Assembly: GCA_950295325.1 (NCBI GenBank) | Contig: OX485807.1 | Coordinates: forward strand, 24,213,666 to 24,277,665 | Length of the DNA stretch: 64,000 bases | Origin: Polytrichum commune | Taxonomy: Eukaryota; Streptophyta; Polytrichopsida; Polytrichales; Polytrichaceae | Direction of reading: 5' to 3' | Part shown: piece by piece, positions 45,099 to 56,543 of the stretch | Numbering within the stretch: the stretch's first letter is position 1 | How the letters are laid out: every line of letters starts with the position of its first letter | Notes under the pieces: model-generated | Told to the model about the DNA's origin: nothing | Seen by the model: the letters and a program-made list of their open reading frames with translations, nothing else | The model's database searches: none | Program-made: the position numbers and the translations under genes

Positions 45099-45835
45099 TT
45101 GATGATGCATTGTTCCTTGAGGTGTTTTCCAATGACTTTAGTTTGATTTATTTGAAAGTGTGTCATATGAATATTTGTTTGTGTTGGTCTTTCAAATTCC
45201 TCATCTTAGGTTCATTCAATTATCCAAATTAAGAATAGCCAAGGAGTTAGTTGCAAGACTAGCTTTTTATGACTTATTTTGTAACACTAATTTTTTTTCT
45301 AATTTGATCAATAAAGGTAATAAACTACATATTGTGCTTCATTTTGGAGTGCAATACATTATACAAAAATAAATCTCTCAAAAGAATGAAAGGAAGATTG
45401 TGATAATGATCCTCGAGAAGGGGGGAAAAACCCGTATCTCGAGGTTAAATAAACTCTTTGTTGATGCATTAATCCGTGAGGTGTTGTCCAATCATGTAAT
45501 TTCTTTATGAAATTTGCCATTGGGATATTTCTTTGTGTTGATCCTTTAAATTCCTAACTTAGGTTCATAGATTAGTCCAATTTGAAAAACAACCAAACAA
45601 TGGTCTTAGGAGCACTCTTTGATGACCTGCTTTGTAGTATTGAAAACAAATTGCTAATTTTATCAATGAAGATAGTAAATTACATATTTCGCTTCATTTG
45701 GTAGTTCACTATAATGTACAAGAAGCCAACTTTCAAAAGAATGAAAAGAACATTGTCAAAATAACCCTAAATATGAGAAAAGGTCATGTCTCGAGGTCGA
45801 CTAAACTTTGGCAATGCATTGTCCTTTGAGATTTA
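45099..45835 (+). repeat. ~355-bp tandem repeat (two copies plus start of a third)
   Basis: GATGCATTGTTCCTTGAGGT at 45102, GATGCATTAATCCGTGAGGT at 45459 and the related word AATGCATTGTCCTTTGAG at 45813 mark three starts. Copies share TTCAAATTCCT/TTTAAATTCCT, ACTTAGGTTCAT, TCAATAAAGGTAATAAACTA versus TCAATGAAGATAGTAAATTA, CAAAAGAATGAAA and TCTCGAGGT. It lies just upstream of the MULE gene start. Open frames inside are short and unconvincing. Confidence 0.7.
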
Positions 45836-45951
45836 AAGACAAGTGTACTTTCACTTGAGATTTTATAGTTTTTGCATGTCAACTCCGATTTTGAGAATCA
45901 AAATGACAACCTTTATGACTCAAAATAATTAACCTAATAAAAAACATTTAT

Positions 45952-46331
45952 CATGCCTAATTTGGTTACTTATCTTAACTCGACACCTATATTTGAATGG
46001 TATGCGGTGCGGTGTGCAGTGATGAGGCCTTAAGAATAGATACCAAGAAGAAACGTGTCCGAAACAATTAGATTACTGTTGTAAGCTCAATAGTCAACAC
46101 GGTTGTTTTTGTGTGTGTATGGGTGAGGGGGATGACCATATCATGAGAGCGGAACAAATATTCTTTGATAATGATATGTTTGTTCATTCGCGCTCCAAAA
46201 TTATGAGGAAAGTGGATGCAACTTCGATTTAGATTTGCTAACCATCTCATGCTAATTGCATGCTCCATACCCTAGGAGACGCGGGCTAGTCGGAGCATAA
46301 GTAACCATTTAAGACCCGTCCACCTTGTCTT
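45952..46331 (-). mobile_element. family B MITE, copy B7 (complete)
   Basis: Reverse orientation. The right end (inverted) reads CAAGGTGGACGGGTCTTAAA, followed by CGACTAGCCCGCGTCTCCTA, AGCATGAGATGGTTAGCAAA, GTTGCATCCACTTTCCTCAT; the left end (inverted) has CACCGCATACCATTCAAATA, TAGGTGTCGAGTTAAGATAA. Its 5' part is the family B portion of the inverted arm shared with 37495-37645. Confidence 0.7.
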
Positions 46332-46470
46332 GTGGAGCTGCAAGTTCCCCTAGTGTGGCCGCATACCCGTCTTATACTATGATCGTGGAGAGCCGGCAAT
46401 TAGTTGTAATTAAACCGGTTGAGTTTGAGAAATAACCGGTTGAAGGTCAAGACTACAGAAATATTTACAA
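46150..46470 (-). repeat. right inverted arm of the 9.1-kb block
   Basis: Partner of 37348-37645. It contains the first part of B7, the shared spacer, one copy of the TATAAGAC word and the right half of a family A element (A5, 46376-46468) that stops abruptly. Compared with the left arm it has a 20-25 bp difference near 46165-46185. Confidence 0.8.
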
Positions 46471-46910
46471 ACCCTCAAAATCGCACACAAATGCTCTCAT
46501 ACGATGGGATGAACAATCAACCCCTTCATCTTGCAAACATTAAATTTTCATCCACCCAAACCTCATCTGTCGGAAGTTTTTTCTGGGTTGCCCGAACAGT
46601 TTCGTAGACCGTAGGATGTGGCTCTATGAATGGATGGCTTGGATGTGGTCCGCCCATGACCACACACCCTACATTCATAGTGCCTCAGTGACATAAACTA
46701 CGTAATGACATCTAACTACCTCTCCAATTATAGAATATGCTTTATTATATGGTTGCATTCACATCTCTACAAGTCTACAAGTGATCGTATTTTTTTGCAA
46801 CAAGGTGATAAATCGTGGAGCTCCAAGTTTCAGATGGAGGCTGAGTGGATGGAAACTTGAAAGAGAGCAGTTGAAAGGAAGACGTAAGTTAGAGATAAAG
46901 GAGGGATGGA
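46471..46910. other. gene-free stretch
   Basis: Nothing recognised. Confidence 0.3.
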
Positions 46911-46913
46911 TGA

Positions 46914-47150
46914 GTAGCTCAGATGCTTGGGGTCGGTGACTTAACGACATTTGAAAAGATTTGGGGTTAGGAAATGCTTGCTATGAAATTGAAGCGAACG
47001 CTTGAAAGGATGATGATGTAAGAAGTTGCTTAGGTAGTTCAAATGCTTGGGCGTTGAGGGGTAATTGCATTTGTAGGTATTTCGAGTTAGGGAACAATAG
47101 GCATCATCATTCAAATGTTGGGTGGATTTGAAGAGCATTTGAAATGGAGA
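46914..47150 (+). repeat. degenerate ~120-bp tandem repeat
   Basis: GTAGCTCAGATGCTTGGGGT at 46914 and GTAGTTCAAATGCTTGGGCG at 47034 begin two copies; both continue with an ACGACATTTG/TTGCATTTG word and GATTTGGGGTTAGG versus ATTTCGAGTTAGGG. Confidence 0.5.
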
Positions 47151-49640
47151 TGTAGGAAGCTACTTTTGGACATCACCGGTGCCGAGGAGGATGAAGGACA
47201 ACAATGAGTAGGGGGTTCAACGGAAGTTCTTCTCAATGGGCAAATTAAAGGAGCTAGAAATGCTTCCACTCATCGGATGAACATGTGTGATGGCTTGGAG
47301 ACTTGTTGGAAGCTTTAGTATGGGAAGTGATTGAGTGAACTAGAGGAGGCCATGAGTGATTGAGTGAATAAGAGGAGGCCATGTATGATGGCCACCAAGA
47401 GGTTTAGGCCTTAAGTTGGAGTTGGAGGATTTTGGGGAAGGAATGGCAAGTGGGGGAAGTAGGAGCGAGGAAGATGCTACACTAGTGGCCGGATCCAACC
47501 TAAATTTAATGTAGACTCGTGTGGGTCTCATCGCGATCCATGCAGCCCTTGTTGGCGTTGTTGCATGGACTTTGGTGGGTCAACGGTCAGGATGCACTGA
47601 GCCCATGACCACATGAGGCCCACATACATCGTCTTAGTGATACGGATGATGAACACTAAGTGAAATCATTGCATGTCACTGAGGTTGACATTTTTTTGTA
47701 CATGCAAGCCTTTGTGGGGAACCTTTTGGTCCCATGTGAGGTTCATTTGGGTATATTTTTTATTTACTTTTATTTATTTCTATTTCTATTATATGACAAA
47801 GTGAAGTAGGTGGTTTAAACAACTGGTGCATTACAATACTTGTGATGAATCCATGAAAGACACATAGTGGGTGGGGGGGGGGGGCTATAATGTTTTTGGG
47901 TACATGGTCAGTTTTGAGCATGCCTTTTGTTTTGTGACTGAGGTTGGGCAAGGAGCTTGGGCAAAGAAAAATATGCATAAGGTGCCTTACCCTAATCATG
48001 ATTTACAACTATATGAGCAATGATGAGAAGGGGCTATATGCAAATGCCACGTGGAGGGCAACAAAGGACCTTCACTAAAAGGCAAAGGCCATAGGAAGAC
48101 AAATCCCCTATGTTTTATGCACAAGCGATACAAAATTCCCGTGCCCTCCACCTCCAACATCAAATCCTGCACCCGTACATCCATCAATAGTCACATGATT
48201 TTGAGGGGAAGCAGAGAACATTGTAATGTGAGTACAAATAAAAAAATTCAAATTCAATCCATAGGGCCATAATTCCATCCTTGCAATTGAGACTAATTAA
48301 CTTCACCGTAATGAATAGGTTTACTCACCCATGATTGTGACCCGCCCCCCTCCAATGTCATTTTTTATTTGGATTGTATGTGTTGCTAAAATTCCACATT
48401 TTACAAACAAAGTACGACTAAGTAGCTTGGAGGTTATAGATGAAATGAAATTCCTTTTCATCTCTAGGAAACCAAAGGGCTCATAGGATTAAGGTGGAGT
48501 CAAAAATGCAATGGCTTATGTGAAATAATGGTTGATGTCAAGTTGGTAGAATGACATGAGACCACCTAGCCCTATGTTTTGAAATACAAAGTAGACTTAT
48601 CTTCAATGGAGTTGTAACAAGGGCATTCCAATACATACCTAGTGTGCCTCATTCTCAAATACGTTATAAAAGCAAAAAGTGGGACAATTTGTTGTTTGTA
48701 AATATTGGGATAGTTGGCCACCAACCAATTTCAATGGCCACTTATATAACATAACATTGATTTAACCACAAGGAGTGGTTTAATTTCCATGTGAGCTGGG
48801 TTCAAAATAGCAAGGCCAAATATTCACACCCCATGCACAAGGATCAAGGGTCGCCATTGTAGATCTCACATGTCACATAAAAATAGGCGTGTGTCACCCA
48901 ACAACTTCAAAGTTGTTCACTCTAAATCTACTGAGTCAAGCATCTCAAAGGTTCCCGAACCTAGTATGACATATTCCCGGCCCCACCCAACCTCCCTCTT
49001 CTACTAGATAGTGTTATGGCACCACTTTAACATTAGGCGGCCATATTGAATTTGGACTCCCTACAAATCAACCTTCAAAATAATAAAACTTCTACACACA
49101 TATTTCATCTAAACACTCTTTGGTGCGCTATATCACTTGTCAATTACTACAAACATCATCCATGAATTTCATCTATTTTAGTTGGAATACTTCCACTACC
49201 CCCCCCCCCTCCCTTTACCTTGGAAAGATTGGTGTTGGCCAGTGTTCAAGCTTGAAGCCCTCGTATGAGTTTCATTTTGAAGGGCTCTCAAATTTCAGCC
49301 CTTCGGGTAAAGGGTTGGTTCAAATCCAAGACGTCAACCTAAGAATACATAAACCAAACACGAAGCTCATATTAAACCTGCGCATGAATTATATGGTACA
49401 TGTTTCCAGTACAATGTGAAGAATCAACCATCTAACTCCACTTCTTGTAGCGACAATGCCCTACACCTGTTGGGTTTTGTGATGGGCAAATTACACTGAG
49501 GACTTCAAGTGACGTCTTCGTTTTCGATCTGGGATTGTGTTATGAAGGGTTGTTTTGAGAAAGAGGTATATTTTGAAGGGCCAAATCGCATTTAAAAGGC
49601 ATTGAAGTCTTCGATCTTGAACATTGGTGGTGGCTCAACT
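47151..49640. other. gene-free stretch
   Basis: Runs of 12 G (47873-47884) and 11 C (49199-49209). No coding frame or element termini recognised. Confidence 0.3.
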
Positions 49641-49679
49641 CAAAGAGCAGGACAGGTAGCCCTAGCCAGTGAAAAAGCA

Positions 49680-49865
49680 GGCTAGTCGCCACGTCACGCA
49701 GCGGTGGACCGTATATACCTGAAGATATACAGTACACGGTTATCGACCGTATATACACGACCATGCACTCGCCCGCAACCCAAGGTCATGGGTGGATAGG
49801 GAGTATTGTATATAGACCGTAGGTATACTGTGTATAAATAGAGTACGGCGTAGGTATTAGGGTAT
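49680..49865 (+). promoter_or_regulatory. CpG-retaining island with repeated CCGTATATAC words and a TATA box
   Basis: ACCGTATATAC occurs at 49708 and 49747, with related words TATAGACCG and GGTATACTGTGTAT nearby. A strong TATA consensus, TATAAATAG, lies at 49834-49842. The region keeps many CpG dinucleotides (GTCGCCACGTCACGCAGCGG), unlike the flanks. It could be a promoter, a long terminal repeat part or an unrecognised element; no coding region downstream supports a gene. Confidence 0.35.
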
Positions 49866-51249
49866 TTTTAAATTACCATTGGACCTCCTTTGAGGAGCTG
49901 GGGAGCCACTCTTCAGCGGCGGATTTTAAATATGTTTTTAACTTACTAGTATATTTTTGGTACACCTTTCTATGGTACTATTCAGTAGTGTCACTTACTA
50001 TTAGGTGTTACACAAATGCTATGACTGTTTACTGAGAATATAATAGTTTATTGGCTCTGTCTGTAGGACAGAGACTATGCATCAACTTCTTCGTTTCAAG
50101 AGCAAATTTCCTAACCACTTTGTGTTCACACTGGGACGTCACTTGTTCTTGTTATTTTTGGTCCACTTTATGTAATGTGGATATTAACTATAGTTTATAT
50201 ATATATATATATATACAAGTGCTCCCTAAAATGCATTGAAAGAAATCTAGTTAACTATAGTTCTTTTGGCAGTTCTTGATTATTTATTTTTAAAAAAATT
50301 GGGTGATAAATGAGTAGCTTCAATCCTTGACCCGTATGTGAGAAGAAGGTGCACAAAATCCAAGAAAGGTTTGGTATAGTGAATAGCCATGGATTGGCAT
50401 AAGCAAAGTAATCACCTACAATTGTAGTCTTTCATAGCAAAGGACAGAGCTTCACGGTTCTACTGTATAGTTTATTAAGAAAAAAGTCATTTATGTTCTC
50501 TAATGTCCAAACAACCTATTTAACTTTTTCGTTATTTTTTTCTTTTTTAAAGTAAAGATTGAATTGTGGAGTATACTGTTATTGCCACTGTGTGATGTTG
50601 AAGAGTAGGTGACACTAAATACCACAAATGGTGTGCTTGAAATAGGGCACGAATTTGTGTGAAAACGGATGGGATTTCGAAGAGGTACATTTTGCATGTG
50701 CACCCGAAAGTGATTTGGGAGATTGGGGGGATGCTCAATATTGGGTGGGTTTGATATCATTAATAACATACTATTCCTTTTGATACGATGGACTTTCAAA
50801 ATCCAGTGAATGTTGGGAGTAAAGTAATGGTCTATAGTGGTGACCTAATGATGCATGTACTGCCACTGAGAGCAGCATGCAAATAATGGTATTTAGTATT
50901 GGGTGGACAAGTTGAATCAAAGCTCGTTGTTTATGATAAGTACACAAAACATGATACTTAGTGTTTGATACACTAAATACAAACGCGTACACTGAATATC
51001 AATAACCCTATGAAAGTAAGTAACATTAAATGTAAATTCAAACACTAACTATCAACTATGGTAATATGTGGAAGATACATGTTTGAATATTGTGTTAGTA
51101 AGGATATGAAAAAAAAAGGATATAATAAGGGAGGTGGCAGTAAGGAAGGTAGCGGCACATTTATGTCTAACACTAATTGTTGAAGAATTGAAAATTGGTG
51201 TTGAGCATGGTAGGGTGGCAACAACACTAAATATAAACAAACAATGAAT
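49866..51249. other. gene-free stretch
   Basis: A (TA)n run at 50196-50214 and an isolated family C terminal word (GTGACACTAAATACCACAAA, 50611-50630). Nothing else recognised. Confidence 0.3.
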
Positions 51250-51980
51250 ATCATGTATTTGTGTAGTGGCATGTATGCTATTTGCAAAGGGGTTGTACTA
51301 AATTGTGTTGAGGTGTAGAAATGGCCCCGGGCTAGATCATATCTTCATTTGGCTGGGCCCTGCCCCTCTCAGGCCCCCTTCACTACCCGGTTTTCCTACC
51401 CGCACATGCATGGGAACTCTTCCTCGTTGGGAACCAATGTGACAATACCTGGTCAAAATTACAAATGTTCAAGTTGATATCACTTTCATTATTCCCAAGT
51501 TAGTTGATGGAGTTCCTTCACATGCCAAAAGAACTTAATGACAATGACCAGGCATTGTCGCATTGGTTCCCAACGGGGAAGAGTTCGCACGCAAGTGCGG
51601 GCAAGAAGACCATCCAGTGAAGGAGGCGTGGGAGGGACGTGGCCCAGCCGAATGAAGATGTGATCTAGCCCAGGGTGTAGACATGTTAGCATGGTAATTG
51701 TCAACATGACACTATACGTGAATATTAGAAATTATTTGAAACTAGAATTTCTGATGGGATGACATTTAACATAAGACATTGGAGTATGCATGATGATGGT
51801 ATCATGTTTTAGTATGCAAGAAGAATATAATATTGAGCATACTTATGCCAGATGTCATGTGGGGTACATTGATGGTCAAGTTCTTGATCATTAGTGTAAC
51901 TTGGGTGTAGGCCATTATCCATATAATAAGATAATTGATACTATTAGGCTCGTGACATTACATGCCATGACATTGTAGTC
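51250..51980 (+). mobile_element. family C element, copy C5, split by a hairpin element
   Basis: The left part (TATGCTATTTGCAAAGGGG, 51275-51293) and the right part (ACATTTAACATAAGACATTG, TTTTAGTATGCAAG, TTGAGCATACTTATGCCA, CTCGTGACATTACATGCCAT) are family C sequence in plus orientation. They are separated by the 354-bp hairpin element at 51320-51673. Confidence 0.5.
51320..51673. mobile_element. long-hairpin element (arms ~127 bp)
   Basis: Left arm 51330-51454 and right arm 51545-51671 are inverted copies with roughly 80% identity by eye (GGGCTAGATCATATCTTCAT against GGGCTAGATCACATCTTCAT inverted; GTTGGGAACCAATGTGACAA against GTTGGGAACCAATGCGACAA inverted). Many differences are CG against CA or TG. 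A loop of about 90 bp separates them. The flanking word GGTGTAGA occurs on both sides (51312-51319 and 51674-51681), an 8-bp duplication compatible with hAT-like insertion. Related single arms lie at 23265-23400 and about 54715-54760. A transcript would fold into a long double-stranded RNA. Confidence 0.65.
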
Positions 51981-52789
51981 CCTTTAAACCAACTTATTTC
52001 ATTTCTCATTGATGATATATTTTGATGTATTGGAACATGTTTGGTTTTACAACCATTCTAAACAAACTAATGCTATAATGTGTACCCCCACGTACGTAGC
52101 GAGGTGTATATCAACGCCCTTTGATTAGAATGTATAAAGTATCATTTCCAGGAGGTTATATATAGGTCACAACATTTTCAACTTAAATACGCGCCTATGC
52201 AAGGAATTGATCATTCATTTTGTCTATGAAACCCAGTATGTTGAGGGTTCTCTAACGTGTGTATCAAGAATGTCTTTGTTGACCCCCCCCCCCTCCCCCT
52301 ATAGTTCACATGAGATGAAAACATAGAATTTACAACAAACTTGATATATGGAATTGTAAGTGCATGATCATGCCCATCTATATGAATTAACTCGTACAAA
52401 TCCAAGAGGCTAAATCTGAATTTTTATTTATTTTTCCATTAGAATGGATTTGTTTTAATACAAGTCGAAGAACATCAATTGCAAGAGGTTAAAGTGCAAG
52501 CACCAAGGAAACATGCTTGGAAACTTTGACCAACCTCTTACGTGTGACGATTGTTGAACTCAATAGGGGATGTGTTAGTGTAGCATGAGACCCCGAGTTA
52601 GACTTAGACGAAAAACAAAATCAACCCTAAGCATACATGGGGTAAGATAGATGGTTCTAAGACCAACATCTTGAAATCATGAACAATAAGTACATTTTTG
52701 TATGCGCTTATAGTTCGGCATACGAAATTCAACTAAGACATGTTGTGGTGCATTGAAATCCCTCGCCATTACATTGATTTGTCCAATTC
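51981..52789. other. gene-free stretch
   Basis: Contains a run of 11 C (52283-52293). Nothing else recognised. Confidence 0.3.
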
Positions 52790-52970
52790 GTGTGGGTCAT
52801 CATTTGGAGTTACACAATGCTATAACATTTTACCGAGCGTATGATGTTTACTCAAGCTACATATATAGTCAGTATGCACATCAAAGAACATGACATAATT
52901 TGCTTGGTGAAAAAAAAGACAATGTTGGTAGAAAGTTATAACAACATGCAACCTCAAACGGTAACCCACA
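52790..52970. mobile_element. family I MITE, copy 2
   Basis: GTGTGGGTCATCATTTGGAG followed by TTACACAATGCTATAAC on the left pairs with AGTTATAACAACATGC, ACCTCAAACGGTAACCCACA on the right. It aligns end to end with 57253-57434. Confidence 0.65.
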
Positions 52971-53004
52971 ATAATAAAAACAAATCAGTGTTGTTAACAA
53001 CATA

Positions 53005-53162
53005 ACATTACTCAACGTTCAACTCTTGTTCTGTGGGCCCTCAAAATATAACATTGAGATGCTCGAAAATCTGCATTGGGAAACTCATATTCAGATTGAA
53101 CTCTCTCTCAACACCTCATTATTATATTCTGAGGGCCCACGCCACTAAGTAATGTTACGAAG
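53005..53162. repeat. short inverted repeat (hairpin)
   Basis: GTAACATTACT-type and GTGGGCCCTCAAAATATAA words at 53007-53060 are matched in inverted form by TTATATTCTGAGGGCCCAC and AAGTAATGTTACG at 53123-53160. Arms are about 50 bp. Possibly a small MITE. Confidence 0.55.
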
Positions 53163-53644
53163 AACATTCAACTTAAAATACTACTACAATATTCATGCTC
53201 GTGACTTAAAGTGACAATTAATATTCTAGCACCGTATTCTCCAGAGGACCCCAAACGTGGCTTCCATGAATCCCACGCCTGTTTAGAGGACAAACTGTTG
53301 CTTTTCTCCAACTATAATACGCACTACTGTATAATGTTGCAAATATAGATGTATATTCTTCCAAAAGACTCCCGCGCTTACTAACATGTAATGTAACTTA
53401 GTACTTCCGCCTCACAAAATTCAAGACCGTTGTTTAATGTGTTGAAAAACTTATGTATCCGAGAATTAATTTACTAGAAAAAGGACAATAAAAGTACCTT
53501 CGTACTCGCATGACAAAATTGAACAAATATGTGTGATGCAACATTCAAATCATCTTCAAATTTAGACACAAGCCGATGATGCATGGTTCTTGTATGACCA
53601 CATCATCGACCATTGAATCAAAGTAATGTTGAAGTTGAAAGGTA
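53163..53644. other. gene-free stretch
   Basis: Nothing recognised. Confidence 0.3.
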
Positions 53645-53646
53645 TA

Positions 53647-54264
53647 CAATAATCTCCCGCTTAAGTACACACCCATTTAAGTACACATCCCGATTAAGTG
53701 TGCAATTGTTTGGACATAAATCAGGGTTCATATTTTATTGTTTGAACATGTCACGCATAGTCATTTGCCACGAATGCATGATTTTTTAACGCTTGACATT
53801 CAATGTTAATTTGTTAACGTTTCACAAAAACGTCTCGAAGAATAATCATGATTCATCATACATTTGTCCAACTTCCGTTTGAACATCAGAGCAAAGCAAT
53901 TGGTCGTCAATGTGAAGGATAGTGTTGTGTAGGGCTTCAAAGCCTGTGAAGTCGGTAGCATTTTTAGATTCAACAACTGTCTCGATAATCTGGATTTCGT
54001 CATCGATAGGTGGTTCATCTTTTGAGGTGGTCGAAGCTTGTCCATCAACATCAAGCCTCAATGGGAAGGGGATCAAACAAAACCAGCGGCTTCGTGAGCA
54101 CCCTAACATGTATTATTTACGGGTACGCTAGATGGGCATATAATGGTTACTTTTCCGACTAGCCCAATTTGGATCACTGGCAATATGAGTAAAGTACGCA
54201 CCTACCAACTAAGTGCACACTGACGGCTCCGGTTCAAAGTGCGTATTTAAGTGGGAGAATATTG
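53647..54264 (-). mobile_element. 618-bp internally deleted pogo/mariner-like element
   Basis: Flanked by TA (53645-53646 and 54265-54266). Inverted ends: CAATAATCTCCCGCTTAAGT and, inverted, CAATATTCTCCCACTTAAAT, both continuing AC-C/G-CAC. The terminal phrase TTAAGTACACA is repeated inside the left end (53661, 53678, with GATTAAGTGTGCA after). On the minus strand 54060-53830 keeps a protein-like, acidic stretch (LDVDGQASTTSKDEPPIDDE, ATDFTGFEALHNTILHIDDQ), in the place expected for a transposase C-terminus, broken by a TGA at 53846. A short family B start (54126-54170) is embedded near the right end. Confidence 0.6.
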
Positions 54265-54266
54265 TA

Positions 54267-55384
54267 TCTTGAGGTTGACCCAAGCATTTTGGTTGGGCGT
54301 TTTGGAATTGCATGGTGTGTTTTATTAACCTTTGGCTTTGAATTTAAAATTACACTCTAAACTCTATAATATCAACCTCCTTGATGCCACTCCTTCTCTT
54401 ATATCCCAAAACCCTAGGGAATGTATGCTCTCAGTTTAACATCCCACTCCTTGTGGTCATGTTTCCCTCCCATAAACCATCAGAGTATTCAAACCACACC
54501 CTCACACACATCAAATTGTCATCATTATAATTATCTTCTTTATTGCAATATTTTTATTTATTTATTTCATGATGTCACATGCTACAATGCTTATCTTTTT
54601 ATCACACGTTCATGTTAACACTACAAAACTCCTTAATATCACGTACACTTTGGTTGCCATTAGCATGATATTATGGAGTTTAGAGTGCATCTTTGAAGGT
54701 TTGATATTCAAGTGAAGAACCAAATGAAGATGTGATATAGCCCAGGGCCCATGTAACCTACAAATGCACACACGCGTTCAAAGTGGCAATATTAGGAAGT
54801 GTTGTAAATAGAATAATCAAGTTCATCCTAGTAGCCACCGTGACATGCACCCACTGAATCAAGTACCGACTTATTGGTAACTTAATGTGTGGACATTAGT
54901 ATTTGTTGGGTTGAACAAAGGGAGGGGGGGGTTCAATGAACAAGGAAGTTCTTCCCCCCTTGCCTTACTTCACTTCACTTAGGTCAAGTCGTCACATGAT
55001 TAGTTGTGTGGCATCAATATGAGTTCCCTTAATTTGGTCATACCCAAGTCATTAGGCATGGCTTAATTAGTAGCTAATCAATTAAACTTAGTGCCAACAT
55101 GTGCCGCCCCATGACCATGATTCCCCCACTCTCAAATTGATGCCCCAAATTCCAATCCAAGAAGAGTCGCCTGATGTTGTGGGCCCCGTGGCCGCATGTG
55201 TGAGCATTATAAAGGTTCGGTTCGCAAGAAGGCATGCATGGCCCAATACCTATTGTCACTTATCCATTATTGACATTAGCTATGTGGGTTCTTTACCCCT
55301 AGTAAAATATATCTCTAGGAGGTCATGGCGTGAATCAAAGATGTTTTTTTAATATGCAAAGGAACCAATGTACGGGGAGAACAC
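54267..55384. other. mostly unassigned; holds the second mini inverted-repeat copy
   Basis: 54611-54690 repeats the 80-bp mini element of 13154-13237. At about 54715-54760 ACCAAATGAAGATGTGATAT then AGCCCAGGG matches the outer end of the long-hairpin element. A run of 8 G at 54924-54931. Otherwise nothing recognised. Confidence 0.4.
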
Positions 55385-55389
55385 GATGC

Positions 55390-55595
55390 TAGGTATAGGC
55401 GAACCACCGGAGTTTGAAAGATCACCGGTTGAAGTTCATAACTTCAAGAAAATTACCCATCGTTTAAGAGGAGTTTATAGATAGATTATTATCCAATTTC
55501 ATAAAGAAACCTTGTTAAATGTCAACATGTAACTGGTTGGACTTGGAAACACTTGGATGTCGATCGATTATGCCCAAAACTCTCCTTGGATACTA
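55390..55595 (-). mobile_element. family A MITE, copy A6 (diverged)
   Basis: Reverse orientation: AAGATCACCGGTTGAAGTTC, AGAAAATTACCCATCG, ATGTCAACATGTAACTGGTT, GGACTTGGAAACACTTGGAT, CGATTATGCCCAAAACTCTC. Termini worn. Confidence 0.55.
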
Positions 55596-55934
55596 AAAGG
55601 AATGGCATAGAAAATCGATTTTAGACTACATCCCTATGGTTGAACTAAGAATCGGTATCTTTGATCTCCTACAAATAGTTTTAAATTTTATTTTCTAAGG
55701 GAAAAAATGAAAAAGGAAAAAAAATCCAATATGTGTCAAAACTAACTGATCTTTGATAAGAGTGGCTATCTTGGTTCATTTTTTCATTTTTGGTGTTCAG
55801 TTACTGGCCTTCTAAATCTAAAAACAAACCAAAAAAAAAAAAAAGGCTTTGGCTTTGGCTTTGGCTTTGATTGTGTGTGCGTGTGCATGTGCGTATGTGA
55901 GAGAGAGATACCATTTGTATGGACGTTTCCAATT
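55596..55934. other. low-complexity stretch
   Basis: A-rich run followed by GGCTTT repeated four times (55846-55869) and a (GT)/(GA) tract to 55910. Confidence 0.6.
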
Positions 55935-56438
55935 AGAGGCACTTTAAACTTGAACTTGAGGGCATGTGACCATTAAAATTGAAAATTTTGTCATTGTTGG
56001 GAACTTCCAAGTCCGTCCCACTTTACACTAGAGCTTGAGGGCCTAAGGGACCAAGGGACCAAGGAGGTTTGAATGCATGAACAAACCTACATGGAGTCCT
56101 ACACGGCATGCAAGTGCATGAGGTTTCGTGACCTATTGGGATTTGCGTCAAGCCCATCTCAAGAAGGTGGGTCTAGTACCAAATCGGGAGACATCAACAC
56201 CTCAAAATCTCACAACCTTTGTGAGATTTATAATGACTTATTGTGTAGACTCATGACCCACATGAACATGTTTGTTTCAAAATAGAAATTGATTGAGAGC
56301 CCGATTGTGTTGCATATGTGTCCACAATACACTTGGAGGCCCATGCTCACACCAAATTTTCCATGGCACAAACTTGAGATGAGTTTCAAGAGCCCTCCCT
56401 GTTTCATGGGCATTGCCCTTGGTGTGTAAAGTGGCCAC
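55935..56438. mobile_element. H-related MITE, degraded
   Basis: Inverted ends: GAGGCACTTTAAACTTGAAC then TTGAGGGCATG on the left and, inverted, GTGGCCACTTTACACACCAA then GGGCAATGCCCATG on the right. Internal word CACTTTACACTAGAGCTTGA repeats the terminal motif. The outer motif matches the 30330 element (GCCACTT-ACAC) more than H1/H2. Confidence 0.5.
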
Positions 56439-56543
56439 AAGTCACACTATTTTGTGTAGATGTTTCCAATAGTGTAAAATCAGAAACAAACCGAGTTTAG
56501 AATTTGTGTTGGTGGAACCACTAATAATTAATTTTTTTACTAA

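Noticed and set aside
37348-46470. Arms as the native terminal repeats of the MULE
   Set aside because: Both arms consist of MITE families that occur elsewhere without the MULE, the family A insertion inside predates the duplication, and no 9-11 bp duplication was found outside the arms. Not excluded, but unsupported.
53922-54131. Plus-strand open frame
   Set aside because: It is the antisense shadow of the acidic minus-strand remnant in the 618-bp element.
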